From the NCBI GenBank assembly GCA_019914995.1, contig CM034134.1:6022463-6086462 (forward strand): a DNA stretch of 64,000 bases. The letters run 5' to 3'. This stretch comes from Acanthochlamys bracteata (taxonomy: Eukaryota > Streptophyta > Magnoliopsida > Pandanales > Velloziaceae). Every line of letters begins with the position of its first letter. Within the stretch, counting starts at the first letter, position 1. Positions 24,415 to 36,549 of the stretch are shown here, piece after piece. Under the pieces are notes generated by a model. It saw only the letters and a program-made list of their open reading frames with translations, was not told the origin of the DNA and searched no databases. A program made the translations under genes and the position numbers.

Positions 24415-25097
24415 GTAGGAGAAGGATACGTGCGCATTCCGCTTTCTGACCGTCTGATCTTGATAAAACGGTCTATATTCACACCCTGCCCAGCACGATT
24501 TTACAAATTTACGGAAATACTGTTGAGGTTAGTTTTGTCAATTCATTTATATTTTTATCTCTACGTTCTCTACTCTAATTTTTTCTTTTTCTTCTTAGGC
24601 TCGCAGCAAGCGTTCTTGCTTCCGCTGCCAATCGATTTCCCGCAGCCGAGCATCGTTTGTTCTCCGCCGTTTCTTCGAGTCTTCTCCCTATCTTCTTCTT
24701 CCTTCAATTTCTTTTCAAAATTTCTACGTTTTCGCAGCCTTAAGCTTCAAACCCTAGCATTTCTCGTCTCCTCTTTCGTTTCTAATACTTCTTCTTTTCT
24801 TCGCTTCTCCCCTCCGTTCGCTCGGTCCCGATCTTCCTCTCATCAACTTCCTTGCCCGCGAGCAATCCGATCTTCCTCCAGTGATCTTTGACTTTCTTCC
24901 TGACTTCTTCTTCCCCTAGCCAATCGGCTTCTTCAGCGAGCGATCACATCTTCCTCTCCCGTCGGTCGGCTTTATCCCTCTGTCCTGCAAAGCAGATCCG
25001 AATCGCCAAATTCTCTCTCCCGTAATGATTTCTCCTTTCAATTAAAATTTCGGTAGATAGGCGGAAGGATTTCACCACGACGGGCATCAATCGCGGC
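24415..25097 (+). repeat. Left TIR of MULE B
   Basis: Starts GGAGAAGGATACG and loses similarity to the right arm just after CATCAATCGCGGC. It is pyrimidine-rich and resembles a plant 5' UTR (AAACCCTAG at 24749-24757), and could drive transcription into the captured sequence. Confidence 0.85.
24449..24472. other. Subterminal palindrome, MULE B left
   Basis: A 24-base imperfect palindrome about 34 bases inside the element: arm ACCGTCTGATC, spacer, and a second arm with two mismatches. It is a candidate transposase binding site because equivalents occur in the right arm and in MULEs C and D. Confidence 0.5.
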
Positions 25098-25972
25098 CTT
25101 CGGATCTTGCTCCTGTGATCGGCAGCTTGGACGGTGATGACTTTTACTTCCTTATTTAACTAACAGATATTCTTTCCTGATTAAGAACTTAGAACAAATC
25201 ATGAGTTCAGTAACTTCGATGCCCTGTTTAACCAGTTTTGAATTTGATTGTAGTTGATTTCAGTGATTTCTGCATCTGAAATTTTGATGTTTCTGATAGA
25301 ACTAGTATTTTTCTTTTAATTCTACGTGCTGGGAACTGAAGGAGGAATGACGTTGGGCTTTGTTGAATTTTCTCTTTGATTTTTCTCTTATTCAGTTCAG
25401 TTTGTTCTACTTCCTAGTCTGCTATTTTTATTTCTAAGATATGTTTTAGTTTCTTTAGTTGAGTTGCTTGTGTTCTTCTTTTCATGTTAAGCTTTAGGTA
25501 ACATACTGAGCAATTGTATTGGTATGTAGATATGCTTGGAGGACTTGTTTGTTTTCATTGAAGTTCTAAGAAAATGTTTATACAGTTCTAAGAAAAGTAG
25601 TATAGTATTTTGCCGTAAATTGCATAAGATAGATGTCATAGCACGTAAGGTTTTTAAAACTTGTATTACTTTCTCCCCTCTATATAATAGTAAGTAAAAA
25701 TAGTTTAATTCCTTATTGCTAGGGAGTAACTATACATGTGCAGTCCTAAGTCTTGTAAGCTTCTCCATTTCCACTTGAAACTGTTAAGTAATGAGTCTAA
25801 CATCTCATCGAGTTGTTATTTCATCTATTATTGCATGTAACTTTCGATGACCTTCCTTTAGAAGTAAGGCAATGATCTGACGAATAGTTATGCAGGATTT
25901 TCATGCATAGATTTGCCTTCTGTATAATCCTCAACATCTAATTTGTCTTTGCTCCTTATTTTTTAACATATA

Positions 25973-26110
25973 GGTGACAAACATGTGATGCCATTATAGA
26001 AGATCAAAGCTGAGTAGAAGGAAGAAAAGAAACATAAATCCATGCTGAAGCTTGGGACGAAACCTATTATCGGTGTCAGCCGTGTTGCTGTTAAAAAAAT
26101 GCACTCAATG
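25973..26110 (+). pseudogene. Captured NAC-alpha (nascent polypeptide-associated complex) fragment
   Basis: After an intron-like stretch ending ACATATAG, the frame reads GDKHV, then two stops around KIKAE, KEEKKHKS, and then MLKLGTKPIIGVSRVAVKK (26042-26098). This matches the start of the NAC domain of plant NAC-alpha proteins, where a basic EKKSRKA-type run precedes MLKLGMKPVTGVSRVTVKK. NAC-alpha binds nascent chains at the ribosome exit. Only this exon piece is present; it ends at HSMG and a stop. The two in-frame stops mean it encodes no normal NAC. It sits inside a DNA transposon, so it is a captured copy and not the host gene. Confidence 0.65.
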
Positions 26111-27533
26111 GGCTAGGGTGGCTCCCATTTCGCCTTACCAACCGCAGGGAAACTTTGAGTACAGGCCGTCATCATTTGTACAGACAAACTTATAATATTA
26201 AACATGAAACTCGAAATGTTGATTTTTCTTTTTATTGGAGATTTGTTTGTGCTCTATGATTGTAGAAGTCTTGAAAGTGAAACTTAAAATGCTGATTTTT
26301 CTGTTTATTAGAGATTTTGTTGGTGCTGGATGATTGTAAAACTGTTAAAAATGGAACTTGAAATTCTCTTATTCTTTAGCTTAAGTGTGTTCTTTGTGTT
26401 GTGTTGATTAATAACTCCAATTTTCACGAGACTAAAGAATGCAAAATAAGGAACTACCGTTGGTTCCTGCTATGAGGAAGGACTAGGTCTTGGAGCTACA
26501 GACGGTCTATCTCGATCAAACAAGGATCTGACGAATCCCTCTTGCAGTACTTCAGCTGAATATCAGAGGTGATATCATATCCTAGTTCGATCTAGTTCGT
26601 TGCAATCTCAGCAGTTTTTAGTGATGGTTCTCTGAGTGCCAGTTCTCTAACATATCGCAGTTCTACTACTTCTAGTTAAATTTAAAGCCAGAACCTTAAT
26701 ACACAAGCGTGAAGAACTCAAATAGTCGTCGGCTTGAATCTTCAAATCAGAATTTACTCTTGTCAAACTCTATTTATTCTATCTCATACTCTATTTTTGC
26801 ATCATAATTCTTTGTCGAAATAAATGCAAAAGCAAATTTTTCTCATAACATAACATGACAGCAGACAGAAAGCTGTAAACTTTCAATCAAGCACAAGCTG
26901 TTAACCTCACTAATTTTCTGCTACAATAAACTCCCCTAGAAAGCCCTAGAATTTCCCAAGAAAACTTAAACTTTCATTCAAGCTTCCAGCAACAAAACCA
27001 ATGAACCAATTTCACAATAAGAAAACAATCTAAAGCTCAGAAACTCGAAATTCAGACAAAATTACCAATATTTCCTACTGCAACTCAGAAGTAGCTGCAA
27101 GAAAATATCACAAACATCAATCCGTAAGCAAAATTCAATCTTTCTCTTAAAAGACAAATCTTTATAATAACATGCGCACGAGGGACTGAAAAACATTTTC
27201 TTTTTCACAACTTCTTTTTTGCTTTCAGGAATACCTGAAACCAAAGTCACCTGTTTTCGCACACATTTACAAAATTCTTTCTTTGCTTAACCAACAACTA
27301 CAGAATGGTGTAAATACAAGGCGCCTGCTATGTTCCTTCTAACTATATGCAACAAATTACATGTGCACAAGGTAATCTCATCATCCAATGCTTCAACCTT
27401 TCGAGTCTTTCCTCATGTTGTGGGACTGTGGGACTAGTTTTGGTAGAGTAGAGCACCCATGCTGAATTTGTTTCTTCCACAAACATACTTGCTTAGTCGG
27501 TCCCCTTTCTGCAAGAATATGCTAATGCCTTTT
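26111..27533. other. Interior of MULE B, no gene recognised
   Basis: Non-coding in appearance. Two near-parallel AT-rich stretches at 26205-26290 and 26270-26360 share a TGAAACTTGAAATG...GATTTTTCT...TTTATTGGAGATTTG pattern, a small tandem duplication. No open frame here has recognisable homology. Confidence 0.4.
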
Positions 27534-27659
27534 TTAAATCTTCTGGATAGTAATGGTCGCAGCAAGGAAGCCAAAAGCAGTACCTAGAAAAGTAAAGAGA
27601 TAAATCATTACCAATGCAAAGCAAGCCCCTATTGAAGTCGGGAAGTAATCCAGATTTTC
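27534..27659 (-). pseudogene. Captured terminal exon of an unidentified membrane protein
   Basis: On the minus strand, an AG acceptor at 27660-27661 is followed by 41 codons and a TAA. The peptide begins ENLDYFPTSIG, has one strongly hydrophobic span (CFALVMIYLFTFLG and on), a Gly/Ala/Thr-rich end, and finishes TIQKI. It reads as the last membrane segment of a multi-exon host gene. I cannot name the family. Further exon-like pieces on the same strand lie at 27895-27950 (LTLILASCRICLECE, then a GT donor) and 27970-28090, consistent with a second captured gene running opposite to the NAC-alpha piece. Confidence 0.4.
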
Positions 27660-28083
27660 CTATCCATAGCAACAAAAAACTCATGATTAATACATAAACC
27701 ATAACAAGTGGATTCTTACAACATAAAATTTGCAAAAATAATACCCAAATTATTTCGTGATGAATTACAAAGACTCACACATTTCAATCAAGAAAATTTA
27801 AGCAAAAATTAGAAGAAGAACGAAAATAACAATAAAACAAGTAAATATTCGAAAAGGAAAACAAAATTGAACATTAAAAGAATCAACTAGGTTCACCTCA
27901 CATTCAAGACAAATTCGGCAACTAGCCAGAATTAGAGTCAATCTCTTCATTCTTATCTCATTGGAACTCACCGACGGTAACGGCGGAAACAACAGAAAGC
28001 TAGTTCAGCTTGAATCGATTTCTGAAGAAGTGCGTCCAAATCACTCGGAATGTTTTCATCTTCCTCTTCATGATAGAGGTGCA

Positions 28084-28743
28084 GCCGCGATTGATGCCCG
28101 TCGTGGTGAAATCCTTCCGCCTATCTACCGAAATTTTAATTGAAAGGAGAAATCATTACGGAAGAGAGAATTTGGCGATTCGGATCTGCTTTGCAGGACA
28201 GAGGGATAAAGCCGATCGGCGGGAGAGGAAGATGTGATCGCTCGCCGGAGAAGCCGATTGGCTAGGGGAAGAAGAAGTCAGGAAGAAAGGCAAAGATCAC
28301 TGGAGGAAGATCGGATTGCTCGCGGGCAAGGAAGTTGATGAGAGGAAGATCGGGACCGAGCGAACGGAGGGGAGAAGCGAAGAAAAGAAGAAGTATTAGA
28401 AACGAAAGAGGAGACGAGAAATGCTAGGGTTTGAAGCTTAAGACTGCGAAAAAGTAGAAATTTTGAAAAGAAATTGAAGGAAAGAAGATAGGGAGAAGAC
28501 TCGAAGAAACGATGCTCGGCTGCGGGAAATCGATTGGCAGCAGAAGCAAGAACGCTTGCTGCGAGCCTAAGAAGAAGAAGAAAAAATTAGAGTAGAGAAC
28601 GTAGAGATAAAAATATAATGAATTGACAAAACTAACCTCAACAGTATTTCCGTAAATTTGTGAAATCGTGCTGGGCAGCGTGTGAATATAGACCGTTTGA
28701 TCAAGATCAGACGGTCAGCGTGATGTGCGCGTATCCTTTTCCA
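28084..28743 (-). repeat. Right TIR of MULE B
   Basis: Complement of the left arm. Ends GCGCGTATCCTTTTCC at 28743, directly before a TA-rich spacer. Confidence 0.85.
28692..28715. other. Subterminal palindrome, MULE B right
   Basis: ACCGTTTGATC, AA, GATCAGACGGT: an 11-base stem with one mismatch. The copy is in the matching position of the opposite arm. Confidence 0.5.
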
Positions 28744-28768
28744 TATATATATATACATATAAGATATA

Positions 28769-29957
28769 CATATGTGTACATTGATGTTAAGTGCACATTA
28801 TGCATATTGATTCTGGACCGTCGGATTGCTATATCTGACGGCCAGAAACAAAGCACCGATAAGCGCTGGGTAAACACATGAAAGGGCACATTTGTTATTT
28901 CTCTTGTTTTAATCACGCGTCTTCTTCCTCACACGTGTTTTTTTTTCCGTTTTTTCTTCTCCGCTTTGCAGTAGCGATCCCGTCTCTCCTCCCCGCCATG
29001 ATCCGAGCACCCCGCTGCTGCTCCTTTCGATCTCGTAGCAGCCGTCGGTGCTCAATATATTTCTTTTTTCTTTTTCCTTTTTCCTATCACCAAGATATCT
29101 CTCTTCGTTCTCGCGGCGATCCGAGCAGCCCACTGTTGCTCGTAAAATTTTTTCCGCTGCTCGAAAAATTCCTTTCTGTCTCTCTCACTCATTCTTTCTC
29201 TCTTTCTATTTTATCTAATTTCTGTTTTCTTTTTTTTTTTTTGTGGATTCGGGTGAGATTTCACCGAGATATTTTTTAAAAATTTTGAATTCTTGTGTTT
29301 CTGTTTTTCTCGGATTGGAAGTTCTGTTGTTGATGTGTTCTGTGTCGGATTGAAATTTTTGTATTTTTGTTTTCCATTTCGATTCGGATTGGAAGTTCCA
29401 TTTCTATTTTTGTGTTCGGATTGGAATTTTTTGCTGTAAATTTGTTGTGGTATTTTGAATGTGAATGATGTGTATCAATGGATATCTACGGTATTTTGAA
29501 TGTGAACGAGATTGAGTTATTTTTCCAATGGTGTGTGAATGAATGCATGACTATGAGTCTGATGAATGAATGGTGTGTTTTCTATCTCCTGCAAAGAGTC
29601 TCAGGTACGTTGGGCTTTTGAATGAATGATTAATTGATGAGGATGAGCTCTCTAGCATTGTGTTCGATTTGTGCACAAGTTGTTGGTGCATTTCAGAAAT
29701 TCTATAGATATCTACGGGATGTATATTGGTTTCATTATTTTTATGTGCTTTAATGGGTTGGTTGCTGGTATTATGCAATTTGATGAAATTATTTTTATTT
29801 GCTGATTTTGTAGGTTGTCATTACTGCAGAACTTTTACAGGAGCAATAGAAATCTGGGATGTTGTTGCAGGTTGATGTTGTGCTCTGTTTGCAGCTGTTG
29901 TTGTGTTGCTGCTTTTTATAGGACAGGGTTGATGCAGAACTCTTCAGTGTTGGCTGA
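28769..29957 (+). repeat. Left TIR of MULE C
   Basis: Runs from the CATATGTGTACA end to a shared ACTCTTCAGTGTTGGCT. GC-rich, 5'-UTR-like text is found at 28960-29170 and AT-rich text thereafter. Confidence 0.85.
28817..28842. other. Subterminal palindrome, MULE C left
   Basis: ACCGTCGGATT and its near complement ATCTGACGGC flank a short centre. The position inside the arm (about 48 bases) is comparable to that in MULEs B and D. Confidence 0.45.
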
Positions 29958-30400
29958 TGTGAACTTCACTGGAATGTGAATGTTTGTTTTAGATTGAAAC
30001 TGAGGCATAGTTTGAATGTTCATACTGGTCCATCTGTAAGAAATGAGACTAATGTTGTTTAGGGTGTGACTGTCCATCTGGTCCACACTTTCAATGTCCA
30101 TATATGTTGTAGGTTGAATGTGAATGTAAGACAGTGAACTCATCAGGTTTTGTTGTTGAGATTGGGATAAAACTAATATTGTGTTTCATGTACTTACGAT
30201 TGTACTAAAATTCAATGACATTTGCAATGTGAGTATCTTTTGTGAAAACACGGATATTCGAATGTGAATATATATGATTGGCAACAATTGTGAATGAAAT
30301 GTGAATGGATGTGAATGTCCATTGTTGATAACTGTGAATGTCGATACTGTGAATGAATGTGAATGTTAACGACTGTGAATGCCAATAGTAGTGGTTGAAA
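29940..30400. repeat. GAATGT-rich degenerate microsatellite
   Basis: Words such as GTGAATGTGAATG and TGTGAATGTC recur irregularly. A similar shorter stretch is at 37680-37720 in MULE D. No coding role is seen. Confidence 0.5.
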
Positions 30401-30519
30401 GATGAACGTTCAAATATCTTGTATATGCAATATAATAGTAAATACTTGAAAATGATTTCTAAACAGAAGAAGAAATACATTCTGCATCCTTTTTTTCCTA
30501 TATGTTTTTTCTTCACTGT

Positions 30520-31310
30520 CATTTTGCTAATTCTTGCTGTTAATAGAGAATAATTTTTTCATTATTTTCTTTTTCAATGCTTTATTTCGCTGTTCTTTCG
30601 TTAATCCCTTGTTAATTCTTACGGTGAACAGTAAAAGTCAAATTTTTTTTCTGTTTTTTATTTAGTCCTTTTTTCACTGCCTTTTTTCTATTAATAAAAA
30701 AAATCATTTTTTTTTGCTCTTTTTTTTCTGCATTCTTTTTTTACTATTTTTTTCACTGCCATTTTGCTAATTCCTATTGTTAATAGAGAAGATTAATTTT
30801 TTTCATTATTTGCTTTTTCAATGCTTTATTTCTCTGCTCTTTTGTTAATCCTTTGTTAATTATTGCTGTGAACAGAAAAATCAATTTTTTTTTCTGTTTT
30901 CTTTTTTCAGTCCCTTTTTCACTATTTTTTTCACTGCCTTTTTTTATTAAAAAAATCATTTTTATTTGCATCTTTTGTTTATTATTTCTATTTTTTTCAC
31001 TATCATTTTGCTAATTCCTACTGTTAATTGAGAAGATTAATTTTTTCATTATTTTCTTTTTTAATGTTTTATTTCGTTGTTCTTTCACTACTCTTTTGTT
31101 AATTCTTACTGTGAACAGTAAAAATCAATGTTTTTCCTTTTTTTTTTTTTTCAATCCCTTTTTCATGTTTTTTTCTGTTTCACTGCTGTTTTCCTATTAA
31201 TAAAAGATTTTTTTGCATCCTTTTTTTACTATTTTTTTTTTCACTATCATTTTGCTAATTTCTGCTGTTACTTTTTCATTCTTTTTTATTGGTTTATTTT
31301 TCCCGTCCTT
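30520..31310. repeat. Tandem repeat, period about 242 bp, 3.2 copies
   Basis: Units start at 30520, 30760, 31004 and 31248, each with CATTTTGCTAATT. Shared inner landmarks are TTTTTCATTATTTTCTTTTT, AATGCTTTATTTC, TTGTTAATTCTTACGGTGAA-like text and long T-runs with TTCACTGCC. The array lies just 3' of the transposase gene of MULE C (which reads leftward), inside the element and outside the TIRs. Confidence 0.8.
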
Positions 31311-31477
31311 TCTCACAATGTTTTTTTTCTAGCCTTTGCTACTTCTTGCAAACACTTTCAAATTCATGAAAGATCACGACTATACAATGAAAGTAGGTTG
31401 AGTACAATATTCAAGTGCTTATACAAAAATGCAAAAAAAGCATATAACTAGTTGATAGTACATATAAGGTATAATAG

Positions 31478-34010
31478 CTACTCTAAATTAATAGCTCTCT
31501 CTCCATCATCACTGTTTTGATATTCACTTGTGTGTAGATATTCACCATCATTTCCATCTTTGTCTTCATCATCATCTTTATCACCCACTATCAATCTCAA
31601 AATGAATTCCATTAAGAAAGTATATTAAGAATCAAAACTATAACAAATAATTACACTTACTTTTTTTCTTTTTATTTGGGTTTTCAGAACAATTTCGTTT
31701 GTCATGCTTAACACCGTACTTATTACAGAAAGCACATCTCCTACCTGTCTTCGCTTTGGCTTTTGTAATTGCTTTCTCCAAACCTCCTTTTATTCTACTA
31801 CTGTCCTTAGAAATATTTCCTTCTTTTTTTCTTCCCTTTGTTTGTGAGATGTTAGGATTCAAAAGTAAAACTTGAGAGGCATCAACTAGTGCTTGTAAAC
31901 TCTTATTGATAGTACATGATTCGTTAATTGGAGTTTTATTCTGAGCATCATTCTTCCTTACTTCTTTGAGACGATGCGATGTTTCTTGCAAGGCTTGCAA
32001 TAATATCTGGTATCCCTCATCGGTTTCAGCAGCTTCATAAACCAATTGGTTGAAAACCATATGGAGTTGGAAAGTTCTCAATAACTCAGAATTCTCATGT
32101 CCACTTATTGGTCCATTGTCGTACTCAACTCTATATTTGTTAGCTCTTTTCATCCATCTTTTAAGAATGAAATAATCTGGTATCTCTATATCACGACTTT
32201 GAAAAATCTTGATAAAGTGTCCACAAGGAATACCCATAAACTCAAACAGTTTACATTCACAGTTACCTTCTTTTGTGGCTGCATTAAACTTCACTTTCCA
32301 CTGACGCTGATCATCTTTCATTCGGGATTTGTAAATGTAAGTGGTGTACCTGTCACTACCCTTTTCATCATCATATAATACATACTCGGTTTGAGCTTTC
32401 TCATATTCTTTTCTGAACCTGTCGTATACATTTCTTGTATATATTTCTGCTGCACTTTTCAAAATAAAAGCGTTACTATCAACAATACGTGACAAGTGTT
32501 CACTTATATAATCCTCTTTCTTTTCCTTTTCAACCATTCTATTTAAACACTTGTCATTCTTCAACACAAACTCTCGAAGAGTTGTTGATGGCTGAAAAAA
32601 ATTCTTGTAAGTAGCATTCATGCTTTCGGAGCGCCTGGTAGTGTTAATGCCTGCATAAAATGTATCCAAGTGATAAACTGGTGCCCATTTTTTTCGAATC
32701 TCATATAATCCTTTAAGCCACTCGTTCTCCTGCAACTCATATGTAATCATCAATTCCTCCCACCTCGACTCAAAACTGTTAGGAATATAACTTTCCCGAA
32801 TACATTGCTTGATGTCTTTCTTGAATTTTGAACTTTTGAAATAAATTTGGGAAAGTTTTTCTGCAAATTTTTTGAGAATATGCCACAAACAAAATCTATA
32901 TTGAGTGTTTGGGAATACCTTTGTAATAGCTGCAATCATAGCTCTATCTTAATCTGTGATGATCAAAGATGGAGCACGCCCACCCATTCTGCAAGCCATG
33001 TCTCAAAAAGCCACAGAAAAGATTCTTCTGTCTCATCCAGAAATAGTGCACAACCAAACTGAATAGACTTCATATAATGATTAACTCTAGTGAATGGTGC
33101 AAATGGCATGTCATATACGTTCTTACGATATGTGGTGTCAAAGAATATCACGTCACCAAAGTACTGATATTGAGTACGTGATCGACCATCTAACCAAAAA
33201 AATTGATTGCCCTTGCTTCGTTGTCCATTTGTAATGCATAAAAAAAAATCGGATCTTTTATACTCTTCTTCTAAATGAAATCCAACACTGCTGTAGCATC
33301 GCCACTGATAGATTTTTTATACTCCTTTGAGCGACACAAATGATTCCAACAATTTCTATTGTCAAAGCCAATCTACGGTCCACCAAGTATATCTGGAATC
33401 TTACCCACAAGTAAGCCTTCGTCTCGAAATGAGTCAACCAAACTCTTAGCTGCAGCAGTATATTTTTACAAATAGGCATGCACATTTTTTTGCTGGACTA
33501 ACTAAATCATGATTGTGATTACTTTCATAACTCACCACTTCCCACAATCCACTACGTTGTCTTTTTATTCTCATTGTTGCATGACATCCGCATTTTACTA
33601 TACTTCGGTTTCTATTTATCTTTACTTCCTTCTCGGATCCCTCGTTTGTCTTCTGTGATCGATTGACTTTATAATTTTCATAACGGTTGCATGTCATTTG
33701 ACAAATACTCACTTTATCGGAATGCGCGGTTGTTTTTTCCGTTGTTCGAGTAATGACGCTAAATCCTTTTGCTTTTCCATAATCTATGTAAAACTGTTTT
33801 GCAGCTTCGAGGCTTGTAAATGTCATCCCTAAATACGGTGACTTGACATTGTTATATATTACGTTCGGACTTGGAAGAGAAGAACCAACCTCGAAACCTG
33901 AAAAGTTAAAACAAAATAATAACAAAATTTAAAACTCAATAATGAGTAGAGGAAAATTCTGTTAACTTAATGCCTTGAAAAAAAGAAATACCAGTGGAAT
34001 CTTGAGCCAT
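31478..34010 (-). pseudogene. FAR1-like MULE transposase of MULE C, decayed
   Basis: Minus-strand gene. Exon 1 (34010-33992) encodes MAQDST. A 94-base intron with GT and AG ends follows, then exon 2 from 33897. The FAR1 region is at about 33850-33490 (MTFTSLEAAKQFYIDYGKAK, CGCHATMRI, NHNHDLVSP). The MULE core (DVIFFDTTYRKNVYD) and the downstream part (31661-32939) follow, with CLWH, SWIM finger CECKLFEFMGIPCGH (about 32260-32216) and zinc knuckle CAFCNKYGVKHDKRNC. After a 73-base intron (31660-31588) the last exon (31587-31478) encodes an acidic tail beginning VGDKDDDEDKDG. There are about five breaks: frameshifts near 33480 and 33000, and an in-frame TAA replacing the Gln of TDQDRA at about 32950, among others. 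The final 433 codons are uninterrupted. Confidence 0.88.
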
Positions 34011-34682
34011 GACACGAAAGCGTGAGATGGTGTGATCAAAATATTTTGTGACCAAAGAAAAGAAGAGGACAAAAAAAATTGTAAAGACAACAAAGAAGAA
34101 GACAACAAAAAGTAATTGTAATTGTTAGAAAGAACAAGCCAACAAAAAGTAATTGCTGTAGAGGAATGGAAGAAAAAAGGATAGAAGAGTAGAAGATAAA
34201 ATTTAGAAAAATAAGAAGTTCCCGCGCCTGGACAGAGAGCATGAGCGCCTGGACAGAGAGCCATGCTCTGTGCAGTGTGCATAAGTAAAATATTCAGAGT
34301 AAAATACTAAATTACCCTCATGATTAATTTCTAACCATACTTGTTTCTGCAGTATGCAATAAGAGAAATCCACCTCTGTGAAGTGTGCAGCAAAAATTGC
34401 ACTTCCCTTTCTGTTTCCAGTTGACAAGATTTTTGTGTACTCACATTCATAATCACATTCACATAAAATTCACATTCATATGTATATAGTCTTGAAAAAT
34501 TTTTTCAGCTTGCTGAAATTTTTTTTTTATTTCATTAAAGCAAAATACAAGTTTGGATTACATCATAATATCCTAAACTACTACACTCAAGTATTTCCCT
34601 CCGTTAGGAAAAATATGAGAGATATTGTCTTTTCATCTCCTATAGAGATAGTCACGGCTGCACAATCCGATATTGTCTTCAT

Positions 34683-35866
34683 TAGCCAACACTGAAGAGT
34701 TCTGCTTCAACCTTGTCCTTTAAAAAGCAGCAACATAACAACAGCTGCAAACAGAGCACAACATCAACCTGCAATAACATCCCAGATTTCTATTGCTCCT
34801 GTAAAAGTTCTGCAGTAATGACAACCTACAAAATCATCAAATAAAAATAATTTCATCAAATTGCATAATACCAGCAACCAACCCATTAAAGCACATAGAA
34901 ATAATGAAACCAATATACATCCTGTAGGTATCTATAGAATTTCTGAAATGCACCAACTTGTGCACAAATCGAACACAATGCCAGAGAGCTCATCCTCATC
35001 AAGTAATCATTCATTCAAAAGCCCAACGTACCTGAGACTCTTTGCAAGAGATAGAAAACACACCATTCATTCATCAGACTCATAGTCATGCATTCATTCA
35101 CACACCATTGGAAAAATAACTCAATCTCGTTCACATTCAAAATACCGTAAATATCCATTGATACACATCATTCACATTCAAAATACCACAATAAATTTAC
35201 AGCAAAAAATTTCAATCCGAACACAAAAAAGGAAATGGAACTTCCAATCCGAATCGAAATGGAAAACAAAAATACAAAAAATTCCAATTCGACACAGAAC
35301 ACATTAACAACAGAACTTCCAATCCGAGAAAAACAGAAACACAAGAATTCAAAATTTTTTAAAAATATCTCGGTGAAATCTCACCTGAATCCACAAAAAA
35401 AAAAAAAAAAAAAACAGAAATTAGATAAAATAGAAAGAGAGAAAGAATGAGTGAGAGAGACAGAGAGAGGAATTTTCCGAGCAGCGGGAAAAATTTTACA
35501 AGCAACGACGGGCTGCTCGGATCGCCGCGAGAACGAAGAGAGATATCTTGGTGATAGGAAAAAGGAAAAAGAAAAAAGAAATATATTGAGCACCGGCGGC
35601 TACTACAAGATCGAAAGGAGCAGCAGCGGGGTGCTCGGATCACGGACAGGGGAGAGAGGCGGGATCGCTCCTGCAAAGCGGAGAAGAAAAAACGGAAAAG
35701 AAAACACGCGTGAGGAAGAAGACGCGTGATTAAAATAAGGAAAATGACAAATGTGCCCTTTCGTGTGTTTATCCAACGCTTATCAGCGCTTTGTTTCTGG
35801 CCGTCAGATCTAGCAATCCGACGGTCCAGAATCAATGTGCACTTAACATCAATGTGTACACATATG
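34683..35866 (-). repeat. Right TIR of MULE C
   Basis: Complement of the left arm. The non-TIR gap between it and the transposase start (34011-34682) is AT-rich, with the promoter expected there. Confidence 0.85.
35800..35825. other. Subterminal palindrome, MULE C right
   Basis: Complement of the left-hand copy (GCCGTCAGAT, centre, ATCCGACGGT). Confidence 0.45.
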
Positions 35867-36312
35867 AGAGAAAAGGATACGCGCACATCCCGCGTACATC
35901 GTCTCCTCACCGTCTGATCTTGATTAGACTGTCTGTTTTCACGTGCTGCCGAGCGCATTTTTGCAACTTATAGAGTTACTATGTAAGGTTATTTTTGTCA
36001 TTTCGTTCTTTTTTCTTCTCTTCTCCATATTTGTTCCACTTGTTCTCGCAGCAGCGATCCTCCGCTGCGGCCGCTCGCGTTCAAGCGTCTCCTCCCGCTT
36101 CTCTTCCCTAGTGTCTTTGATTCTTCTTATTTCTTCTCTTTCCTTCAATTCTCTCTCATAATCTCTTCTTCTGCTCAGCTGTCTAGCATTTCATTCGTCC
36201 CGGCTGAGTGTACGATCGCCGGCCGACGATCGAAATTAACTCTAACCAACCATTAATTTCTCCTCTGCTCCTTCTGTGTCTTTTGCTATATTCAATTTTA
36301 TTATTCGCCGCC
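35867..36312 (+). repeat. Left TIR of MULE D
   Basis: Similarity to the right arm ends near ATTATTCGCCGCC. It includes a GC-rich block (GATCGCCGGCCGACGATCG, 36212-36230) that is itself palindromic. Confidence 0.85.
35909..35932. other. Subterminal palindrome, MULE D left
   Basis: ACCGTCTGATC, TT, GATTAGACTGT: stem with two mismatches, at the same depth as in MULE B. Confidence 0.5.
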
Positions 36313-36549
36313 CTAATTCCTAATTTGTTCATTGGCCGGCCGACTTTTGATTTGTTTTTGGGATTTTGTTCAGTTTTTTATCTTTGAGTTTGTCTTTTTC
36401 ATTTGCTGTTGTTTGATTTTATCTGATTTGTGTATTTTTCTTGATAGGAAGGGGTTGGATTGTTGTTTCTGTCCATTGAGGATAATGTCGTATTTTATTT
36501 GGTAGAATTGAGAGGTTTATCTATGAAGCGAAGGTTGGAATTGAGTATT

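Larger units (their letters stand above)
24415..28743. mobile_element. MULE B: Pack-MULE without transposase
   Basis: A 4.3-kb element with TIRs of about 680 bp (24415-25097) and 660 bp (28084-28743). The arms look about 97 per cent alike by eye, apart from small indels such as 14 bases near 24659. The ends read GGAGAAGGATACGTGCGC on the left and, complemented, GGAAAAGGATACGCGCAC on the right. There is no transposase. The interior carries fragments resembling host genes in both orientations, with intron-like separators. This is the architecture of Pack-MULEs. The high arm similarity suggests it is among the younger members of the array. Confidence 0.85.
28769..35866. mobile_element. MULE C: Mutator-like element with transposase
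   Basis: A 7.1-kb element with TIRs 28769-29957 and 34683-35866 (about 1.2 kb, highly alike by eye). The ends read CATATGTGTACATTGATG on the left and, complemented, CATATGTGTACACATTGATG on the right. A minus-strand FAR1-like transposase gene occupies 31478-34010. A 3-copy tandem repeat lies downstream of its 3' end. The right end touches MULE D with essentially no spacer. Confidence 0.88.

Noticed and set aside
28878-29279. Ser/Phe/Arg-rich open frame near the left end of MULE C, with mirror frames at 35359-35958
   Set aside because: It lies wholly inside an inverted arm, is low-complexity, and exists because pyrimidine-rich leader sequence lacks stops.
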